A stretch of 64,000 nucleotides of DNA from Edaphobacter lichenicola (GTDB lineage Bacteria > Acidobacteriota > Terriglobia > Terriglobales > Acidobacteriaceae): contig NZ_JACHDY010000001.1 in NCBI RefSeq assembly GCF_014201315.1, positions 62,001 to 126,000 of the forward strand, given 5' to 3'. This document shows positions 53,886-63,000 of the stretch, piece by piece; within the stretch, counting starts at the first letter, position 1, and the number at the start of each line of letters is the position of its first letter. The translations under genes were made by a program, and so were the position numbers. The notes under the pieces are model-generated. The model made no database searches, was not told the DNA's origin, and saw only the letters and a program-made list of their open reading frames with translations.

Positions 53886-54647
53886 TCACCACGGGTGGCT
53901 AAGCGGAAAGATGAGCTGTCGTACGGGCGATTCAGGCGACTCGAATGCTATTGCTGCGGCGGCTTCGATGTTCAGGGTCAAATCGCTGACGAAGAACAAC
54001 TTCCCTTGATCGTCTGTGGACTGGCCGATGCGAACGGGGTGCCGGTGCACTGACTCGAAGGATATGTCGAAGGACGCGAGGGAGGCGATGAGTCCGCGGC
54101 CGTCTGCTTTGAGAACTGCTTCCTTCCGGGTCCAGTAGCGATAGAAGGTCTTGATGCGGGAGCGGGGATCGGCGATCGCTGCCAGGCACTGGTTTTCGCT
54201 TGCCGTGAAGTTGTACTGGGCGACCTCCATGATGTCGGTCGAGCGGTCGAAGTACTCCACATCCACTCCGACGGAACCGGTGCGGGTAAGCGCGATGAGG
54301 ATGGTGTCTTCGGAGTGAGCTACGTTGAAGGCTATGCTGTCTCCGTTGATGGGAGAGAGTTTAGGTTTTCCATGAACTCCGGTCGAGATTGGCAGAGAGC
54401 GGGAGTCCAGGCCGGAGGCGTTTCCGAGAAGGATTCTCAGGCATGCTCGTCCAATGGAGAAATGGTCCTGCACCCGCCCGGGCCGACAACGGTTTGAATG
54501 GAGTTGTTCGGGCGGAGCGAGAAACGGGGCGAAGCGGTTGTGCAGCCCCGTGGCACCGGCCAGATCGATCCGCCAGAGTTGCACTTCGCCGGTCTCGAGT
54601 GGCGGAAGGATATCGACCTGTTTCCAATCACTCGACATAAGAGACAA
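53886..54647 (-). CDS. Sfp-type 4'-phosphopantetheinyl transferase
   Basis: 253 residues. It would transfer phosphopantetheine from CoA to carrier-protein serines. The diagnostic motifs are GSVGVDVEYFDR (the VGVDVE site, metal ligands) and FYRYWTRKEAVLKADGRGL (WxxKEA). An N-terminal half with PKLSPINGDSIAFNVAHSED is typical of Sfp. It is divergently transcribed from the NRPS/PKS genes, whose two carrier domains (PCP and ACP) visible here are probable substrates. Confidence 0.92.
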   Translation of the reverse strand: MSLMSSDWKQVDILPPLETGEVQLWRIDLAGATGLHNRFAPFLAPPEQLHSNRCRPGRVQDHFSIGRACLRILLGNASGLDSRSLPISTGVHGKPKLSPINGDSIAFNVAHSEDTILIALTRTGSVGVDVEYFDRSTDIMEVAQYNFTASENQCLAAIADPRSRIKTFYRYWTRKEAVLKADGRGLIASLASFDISFESVHRHPVRIGQSTDDQGKLFFVSDLTLNIEAAAAIAFESPESPVRQLIFPLSHPW

Positions 54648-54996
54648 CCGGGGGCGCGGTGCAACTGTACTGCAATCATAGCCACTCCTGGGTACTTAAG
54701 TTCTTCCCCGTCTGGAGGGCGTCGAAATGCTGGGAAATCTACAACTTTCCGGTATTTCCGGGCACGATTGTTTTAATCCATCTTTCGAATTGTGCGTACA
54801 ATTAGGCAACATGAACGGGTTGACTTCGAGAGCTTCTGGCAGTACCTTTCGCTCAAGTTGCATCCATCAGTTGAATGGATAGATCGATTAGTTAATTGAT
54901 GGAGCGATGTAAGCGAAGTTGCGATCGATTAGCCAATGCCGGCGGGCACTCTGAATCAATTCGTCTTTGCTGCGGTTCTGATCTGCGTGGGGCTCA
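54648..54996. other. intergenic promoter region of the NRPS/PKS operon
   Basis: About 350 nt between divergent genes with lower GC than its surroundings. It holds a direct repeat GATCGATTAG (about 54882 and 54923) and an inverted ATCCAT/ATGGAT pair (54862-54880), possible operators. No gene is seen. Confidence 0.45.
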
Positions 54997-57018
54997 ATGG
55001 AGAACAATGGGCATGTTAAGAATTCGGCCATTGAGGGCGAGCGACTGATGGATCTACGTCCCCAGGCTTCCGAGGTTCCGGGGAAGAGCGGATTCGACGG
55101 AAGGGCTCTCGACACGATCGTCAGTGTCTTTGAGCGGGTGGCTGCGGCAAAATCGGACCAGGTTGCGATCGTCTGCGGAGAGGTTCGTTGGACCTACGGC
55201 CTGCTGAATGCGAGGGCGAACCACCTTGCCAGGCGGTTGCAGGAGCTTGGGGTTCGAACGGACTCGTTTGTTGCGATCTATCTGGACCGCTCGCCTGAGA
55301 TGATCGTGGCAATACTCGGCATCCTGAAGGCTGGCGGCGCGTATCTGCCCATCGACTTTGGGTATCCTAAGACCAGGGTTCTGGAGATGCTGGAGGACGC
55401 GAGGCCGGTGGCTATCGTAACGACCGCAGCTCTTGCTTCGGGGGTGTCGGGAGAGTTAACTAGCTTATCTGTGTCGGTTGTGGAGATGGAGGGTGGGTCT
55501 TCTATTCCGAACTCTGCGACGCTGAACTCTTCGGAGCCGGACAGTCCTCCGTGTGCACCAAGGGGAGAAGATTTAGCGTATCTGATGTACACCTCGGGAT
55601 CGACGGGCAAGCCGAAGGGCGTGATGGTGACGCACAGGAATGTGCTTCGTCTTCTGGAGCAGACCGACGCGTGGTTTCACTTTGGAGCGAACGATGTCTG
55701 GACGATGTTTCACTCCATCGCGTTCGATTTTTCGGTGTGGGAGATATGGGGACCGTTGTTGACGGGCGGGAGGCTGGTGATCGTGCCGTTCGTCGTGAGC
55801 CGTTCGCCGCAAGAGTTCTACGAGCTTCTCTCGAGGGAGCGGGTGACGGTGCTCAATCAGACGCCGTCGGCATTTTTTATGTTGATCCAGGTGGAGCAGG
55901 ACAGTGCGGTTTTGCCCCTGTCACTGCGTGTGGTGATCTTCGGCGGGGAGGCTCTGCAGTATCGCAAGCTGGCTCCGTGGTTCCAGCGTCATGGGGATAC
56001 GGCTCCGCGGCTGGTGAATATGTATGGGATTACCGAGACGACAGTCCACGTGACGTACCGGCCGATCACTGCGGGAGAGGCGGAGTCGGTGCAGGAGAGT
56101 CTGATTGGGACGCCGATACCCGATATGCAGCTTTATCTGCTCGATGAAGCAAAGAAGCCAGTGCAAGAGGGTGAAGTGGGCGAGCTCTATGTAGGCGGAG
56201 GCGGGGTGACGCGCGGCTATCTGAATCGTCCGCAGCTGAACGCGGAACGGTTTATCGACGATTGCTTCAGGCGGGTGCCTGGTGACCGGCTCTATCGTAC
56301 CGGCGATCTTGCGCGTATTCGTCCTGATGGCGAGATTGTGTATCTCGGCCGGAACGATAGCCAGGTGAAGATCAACGGGTTTCGCATCGAGCTGGGAGAG
56401 GTCGAGGCTGCGCTGGCTGAAGCGCCGGGGGTCAAGCAATCGTGCGTGGTGGCGCATACGGATAAGACGGGAACTCAACGGCTGGCGGCTTACTTTGTTG
56501 CGGCTCCGGGTATTGAACTGACCGCCAGGATGCTTGGCGAGTTTTTTGTTTCGAAGATGCCTGCGCAGATGAGGCCTTCTTCGTACACCGCCTTGCAGGA
56601 ACTTCCCTTGACGGTGAACGGCAAGCTGGATGTAGCCGCATTGCCTGCTCCTTCTGTGGGGTCCGCTGGCGTCGTTCCAGCGGGTTCGACGCAACAGTCG
56701 CTGTCTGACACCGAGGAGCGGGTGTCGCGAGTGTTTACCGATGTACTCGATCTGCGAGGGATTGGGTTGGACGATAATTTTTTTGATTCGGGGGGGACGT
56801 CCCTGCTGCTGATCAGCGCTCATCTGCGGCTGCAGGCGCAGTTCGAGCGGCTGATTCCGATTACGTTGATGTTCGAGTGCCCGACGGTGCGGTCGTTAGC
56901 GAAGCGCCTCTCGACCAATGGATCTTCGGCTTCGGATAAAGACGCAATTCAGCAGCAGGCTCAGAAGGCCAGAGGTGCGTTCGCGCGGGCTCGGGCGACG
57001 AAGGGCGTGGCGTCATGA
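54997..57018 (+). CDS. NRPS loading module, adenylation (threonine) plus peptidyl carrier
   Basis: 673 residues: an A domain (about 35-540) and a PCP (about 570-640; DDNFFDSGGTSLL, Ser602). Core motifs are AYLMYTSGSTGKPKG, NMYGITETT, and RTGDLARIRPDGEIVYLGRND. Aligned to GrsA, the specificity residues read D-F-W-N-I-G-M-V-H-K, the standard threonine code. There is no condensation domain, so this is a starter module. The stop overlaps the next gene's ATG (ATGA), coupling the two megasynthase subunits. A start at 55048 with a better ribosome site is an alternative. Confidence 0.9.
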   Translation: MENNGHVKNSAIEGERLMDLRPQASEVPGKSGFDGRALDTIVSVFERVAAAKSDQVAIVCGEVRWTYGLLNARANHLARRLQELGVRTDSFVAIYLDRSPEMIVAILGILKAGGAYLPIDFGYPKTRVLEMLEDARPVAIVTTAALASGVSGELTSLSVSVVEMEGGSSIPNSATLNSSEPDSPPCAPRGEDLAYLMYTSGSTGKPKGVMVTHRNVLRLLEQTDAWFHFGANDVWTMFHSIAFDFSVWEIWGPLLTGGRLVIVPFVVSRSPQEFYELLSRERVTVLNQTPSAFFMLIQVEQDSAVLPLSLRVVIFGGEALQYRKLAPWFQRHGDTAPRLVNMYGITETTVHVTYRPITAGEAESVQESLIGTPIPDMQLYLLDEAKKPVQEGEVGELYVGGGGVTRGYLNRPQLNAERFIDDCFRRVPGDRLYRTGDLARIRPDGEIVYLGRNDSQVKINGFRIELGEVEAALAEAPGVKQSCVVAHTDKTGTQRLAAYFVAAPGIELTARMLGEFFVSKMPAQMRPSSYTALQELPLTVNGKLDVAALPAPSVGSAGVVPAGSTQQSLSDTEERVSRVFTDVLDLRGIGLDDNFFDSGGTSLLLISAHLRLQAQFERLIPITLMFECPTVRSLAKRLSTNGSSASDKDAIQQQAQKARGAFARARATKGVAS

Positions 57019-60000
57019 GTGAGCGATTGAATCAAGAGACGCGTAGGACTGACGCGGATGCGGGCGACGAGCAGATGCTGGACTGCGTCGCAATCATCGG
57101 CATGTCGGGACGGTTTCCGGGCGCGCCGGATGTGGAGACGTTCTGGCAGAACATCGCTGCCGGGAAGGTCACGATCTCTCACTTCTCTCCGTCCGAACTG
57201 GAGGCGAGAAACAGCGCAGGGCTCGAGTATGGCTCGGACTATGTTGCTGCACGCGGTGTGCTTGATGACCCCGGCATGTTCGACGCTGAGTTCTTTGGCA
57301 TATCGCCTCGCGATGCCGAGAGCATGGATCCTCAACATCGGATCTTTCTGGAGACGTGCTGGAATACGCTGGAAGATGCGGGCTATGATCAATCGACCTA
57401 TGCGGGGCAGATCGGACTCTTCGGTGGCTGCAGTCTCAACACATATTTGCTGGCGAATCTTTGCCGCGATCGAGCGTTTATCGATGAGGTGACGGGGAAC
57501 TATCAGGTTGGCGAGTTTCGGTCGTTTATGGGGAACGACAAAGACTTCCTGACGACACGGGTTGCCTACAAGTTAAATTTGCGTGGGCCGTGCATCAGCG
57601 TGGCTTCGGCGTGTGCCACTTCGCTGGTTGCAGTCGCGCAGGCGAGCCAGAGCCTGCTGAACTACCAGTGCGATATGGCGTTGGCGGGTGGTGTTTCGGT
57701 GACGTTTCCGCAGAGACGCGGGCACCTGTATTCGGAAGGAAGCATTGGATCGAAGGATGGCTTCTGCAGGCCCTTCGATGCTGCCGCGACTGGTACGGTC
57801 TTTAGCCATGGTGCGGGTGCGCTTCTGCTGAAGCGGTTGGAGGATGCTATCGCAGACCGCGACCATATCACGGCTGTGATTCGTGGGTTTGGAGTGAATA
57901 ACGACGGCTCCATGAAGGCTGGATACATGGCTCCGGGTGTGGACGGTCAGTCGGGCGTGATTGCTGCCGCGCAGGCGATGTCTGGGGTCGATGCGCGCAC
58001 CATTACTTACATTGAAGCTCATGGAACGGCGACGCCGTTGGGTGATCCGATTGAGGTTGCGGCGTTGACGAAGGCTTTTCGCTTGAACACGGCGGCGTCA
58101 GGCTTCTGCGCGATTGGTACCGCAAAGGCAAACGTTGGGCATCTGGACGCTGCCGCGGGAGTGGCGGGGGTGATTAAGACGGCGCTCTCTTTGAAGAAAG
58201 CGACGCTGCCTCCTTTGGCCAACTTTGAGAGTGCTAATCCGAACATCGACTTTGAAGATTCGCCGTTCTATGTCAATCGTGAGTTGAGTCCATGGCGATC
58301 TGATGGGCCGCGACGCGCCGGGGTGAGCGCCTTCGGAGTTGGTGGCGTAAATGCGCATGTGGTGTTGGAAGAGGCGCCTGCACTGCAGCCTTTGGCAGCT
58401 ACCTTGCGTTCGGCGCAGTTGCTCTGTGTTTCGGCGAGATCGCAGTCTGCGCTGCCGGTTGCTATCGGCAATCTTGCTCGATACATCAAAGAGCACCCTG
58501 AAGTTCCGCTCGAAGATGTTGGCTACACGCTTGCGGTCGGAAGAAAGGCGTTTGATCACCGTGCTGCGTTTGTGTTTGCAGGCGCTGAAGATGCCATTGC
58601 GAAACTTTCGTCAGCCAAGCCGGAGGCGAATCGAGTTGTGCCGGCCAAGCGGCCAGAGGTTGTGTTCCTGTTTCCAGGGCAGGGGGCGCAGTTTGCGGGC
58701 ATGGGTAGCTCGTTGTATAAGAGCGAACCGTTGTACCGTCGTGAGGTAGAGGAGTGCTGCGAGATTCTGCGACCTTTGCTTGGCCTCGACCTCCGCGAGA
58801 TTCTCTTTCCGGTGGATGTGGCGACGCCGGAGGCTGCGGAGAGGATTCAGCAGACGCAGTTCGCGCAGACGGGAATCTTCGTGACGGAGTTCGCGATGGC
58901 GAAGCTCTGGCAGGCGTGGGGGATTGAACCGCGAGCCAGTGCGGGCCACAGCATCGGGGAGTATGTGGCGGCTGTTCTTGCAGGGGTTATGAGTCGCGAA
59001 GATGCTCTGCGACTGGTGAGCATTCGCGGACGGATGATGCAGGAGATGCCGCGCGGAGCCATGGTGGGCGTGCGGCTCAGCGAGTCGGAGCTTCAGCCGT
59101 ATCTTGCCGCTGATATTTCGATTGCTGCGTTGAATGCTCCGAAGCTGAGCGTCCTGGCAGGGCCGCTTGAGGCCGTTGAGAGGTTGGAGAAGAGGCTGAC
59201 GGCGGATGGGGCGCTCTTTCGCAGGCTGCGTACCTCGCACGCATTTCATTCGTCGATGATGGATCCGATGCTGGCGGGGTTTGAGGCGGAGGTTGCCAAG
59301 GTCACGCTGCACCGTCCCGTTCGCCCGTATGTTTCGAGCTTCACTGGGACATGGATCGAACCGGAACAGGCGACTAGTCCGCGCTTCTGGGCCGATCAGG
59401 TTCGTAACCCTGTTCGCTTCGCCGATGCGCTGAAGACGCTGATGTCGACTCCGCAGATATTGTTGGAGGTTGGACCGGGAAATACGCTGGCTACGCTCGC
59501 GCGTCAACAGCCCAATAGCAGTACGGCCGTTATCGTCTCGTCACTTGCGCAGCGGGATGAACAGTCTCCCGTGGAGGCAGGTTCGCTCCAGGAGGCGCTT
59601 GGGCAACTCTGGCTTGCGGGGGCGACGCCTGACTGGACGAAGGTATATGCAGAGGAGAGGCGGCAACGAGTCTCGCTGCCAACCTATCCATTTGAACGCA
59701 AGCTGTACTGGGTGGAGCCGCCACCATTTACGGTGGGCTCGCAACCTATCGAATCGCCAATCATTTCTAGAGCAGAGATGCTCGATATAGAACGCGGAGG
59801 TGAAGTTATTCCCGCCGCAATGGAACCGTTGAAAGAGGCACCAATGCAAGAACGCAAGCTGCGTCTGCAGCCGATTGTTTCAGAGGTCTTTACTCAGCTG
59901 AGCGGGATCGAAGTGACCCCCGATCAGGTGGATCATCAGTTTCTGGAGCTTGGGCTTGACTCGCTGTTTCTCACCCAGGCGACTCAAGGCATTCAGAAGA

Positions 60001-63000
60001 AGTTCGGCGTGAAGCTGACCTTCCGCCAGATCATGGAGCAGTACTCCACGATTGCGAGTCTTTCCGGCTATCTGGACAGCGTGCTTCCGCCGGATGCGTT
60101 TCCGGCAGCGGTGCAGGTTCAGGCTGCCCCTGTCCAGATGGTGGCTACTCCTTCCAGCGTCTCCGCGCCGGTTGCGAACTTCTCGGGTTCGGCCTCGTCG
60201 GCCCCTGCCGGGTCTGCTGCGGAGCGGCTTTTTAGTGAGCAGATGGCGATGATGTCGAAGGTCTTTGAGCAGCAGATGGCAGCGTTGCGCGCAACGACGG
60301 GATTGCCGGCGGCTGTCTCATCGGCGGCCTCAGCAGCGGTGACGGCGGCTACGCCTGGTGTGGCCACTGCTGCGTCATCATCATCAGCGGCACCGGCATC
60401 GACGGGAGAAACGGCTGAGGTCAAGCACGGATCTTACAGGCCGCTGCAACCGCGGGTTCAGCAGGATCTTGACAGCGATCAGCAACAGTATCTCGACGCG
60501 CTTATTGCGAAGTACGAGAAGAAGACGCCAGGGTCCAAGCGTCTGACAGACAAGGCGCGGGTTCATCTTGCCGACCCTCGTGCGGTTGCCGGTTTTAGGC
60601 CGCAGTGGAAGGAGATGGTGTATCCCCTTGTGACCGAGCGCGCCAAAGGTTCGCGGATCTGGGATGTCGATGGCAATGAGTACATCGACATCGTGAATGG
60701 TTACGGGGCGATCATGTTCGGGCACTCTCCGCAGTTTGTGTTGGACGCTGTCCATAAACAGATTGAAGAAGGCGTTGCCATCGGACCGCAGTCTCCGCTG
60801 GCGGGTGAGGTTGCGGCACAGATATGCGAGCTGACGGGAAACGATCGGGTGACCTTCTGCAACACTGGGTCGGAGGCGGTGATGGCGGCCATTCGCGTGG
60901 CCCGCACGGTTACGGGACGCGATCGCATCATTTACTTTGCCGGCGACTATCACGGAACGTTTGACGAGGTTCTTGTTCGCAATACGCCACGGGGAACGGT
61001 GCCGCTTGCGCCGGGCATTCCGATTGCGAATACAGGAAATGTGGTTGTGCTGGAGTATGGGGCCGACGCTTCGCTTGAGTACATTCGCAAGAATGCGAGT
61101 GAGATTGCGGCGGTTCTGATTGAACCGGTGCAGACGCGCAACCCTGGTCTGCAACCCATTGCTTTCATCAAGACCGTGAGACAGATTACGGAGCAGGCAG
61201 AGATTGCGCTGATTATCGACGAAGTGGTTACCGGCTTCAGACTTGCCCCCGGGGGGGTGCAGGAGACCTTCGGGGTGAGAGCCGATCTTGCGACGTACGG
61301 CAAGGTGATCGGCGGCGGGTATCCGATTGGAGTGCTCTCGGGCAAGGCGCAGTTTATGGATGCGCTCGATGGCGGCGCGTGGCAGTACGGCGATGCTTCG
61401 ATCCCTGAGGTTGGCGTGACCTTCTTCGCGGGGACGTTCGTTCGACATCCACAGGCGCTCGCGGCGGCACGTGCGGTTCTCAATCATCTGAAGGCTGCTG
61501 GGCCGCAGCTTCAACTTGATCTGAATCGAAAGACCGCTGAGATGGCGACGCGGCTGGATAACTTTTTTGTTGAGCGCGGCGTTCCGAGCCGGATCAATCA
61601 CTTCGCGTCGTGGTTTTACTTCACCTTCCACGGTGACGCTCGGCTTGGCAGTCTGCTGTACTACGCGATGCGGGAGAAGGGAATTCACATTCAGGAAGGT
61701 TATCCCTGTTTCCTTACGACGGCGCACACCGACGCGGATCTGCAAACCGTTGAGGACGTATTCCGTGAGACGGTCGAAGAGATGCAGTCCAGCAACGCAC
61801 TTCCCAGCCACGGGGAGCACCAGAGTCATGCGGTTGTAGCGCCGGTGTCTGCGATGCATCCTGCGGCTCTGAAGGATTCTCCTGTAAAGGTTCCGATCAC
61901 TGAGGCGCAACGGGAGATCTACTTTGCGGCTGCGTTGGGCGATGAGATGAACTGTGCGTTCAATGAGTCGGTGACGCTTCGTCTGCGCGGCAATGTTGAT
62001 GAAAGAGCATTGAAGCAGGCGCTCGAATCCGTGTTTGCTCGACACGATGCGCTGCGCAGCACTATCAGTGAGGATGGCGAATCGATAATGATCGCTCCGG
62101 CCTTTCACGGCGCTGTCGAACAGGTGGATCTTTCTTCTGCGGCAGATGCCTCTCGGGAGCAGACGGTGCACGAGGCGATTGAGAGGGAGGGGAGGATACC
62201 CTTCTCGCTTACGGAGGGGCCGCTTGCACGCGCAACGATCTTTAAGATGTCCGCCGATGAAACTGTGCTGCTCTTTACGGGGCATCATATTGTTCTGGAT
62301 GGATGGTCTGTGAACCAACTATTCGAAGAGATCAGCAAGTTCTACAGTGCGAAGGGGAGCGCGAGCGAAAAACTGCTTCCTCTGCTTCCGTTCAGTAGTT
62401 ATGCGGTTCAGGAGCAGACCCGTCAGACGTCGGGTGAGTTTGCGGACAATGAAGCTTACTGGGTTAATAAGTTTTCCGGCCTGGCACCGGTGCTCGATCT
62501 GCCGACCGACAGACCTCGCCCGGTGAATAAGACTTATCATGGAGCAACGTTGAAGGGCAGTCTTGGGCCCGCTCTGTATACGGATTTGAAGGGTGCAAGC
62601 GCTCGGCTGGGTTGCACGCTTTATGTCACTCTGCTCTCGGGCTTTCAACTTTTGCTGCATCGTTTGACCCGTCAGCCGGAGGTAGTGGTTGGCATCTCTA
62701 CGGCAGGGCAGGCTCTGTTTCAGAATGCTAGCCTCGTCGGACATTGCGTTCACTTTCTGCCGATGCTGAGCCAGTTGACAGAGGCGGAGACGGCGAAGAG
62801 TCATCTTGCTGCGACTCGCAATGTGCTCTTCGATGCGTTCGATCATCAGGAGTTTACTTACGGCAGCCTGCTTCACAAGCTTTCGATTCCGCGAGATGCG
62901 GGGCGGCTACCGCTGATCGAGGTTCAATTTAACCTTGAAAAGATCGGAGCACGTATTGGCTTTGATGGCCTGTCAGCGGAGATCAAGGCAAACCCGAAGC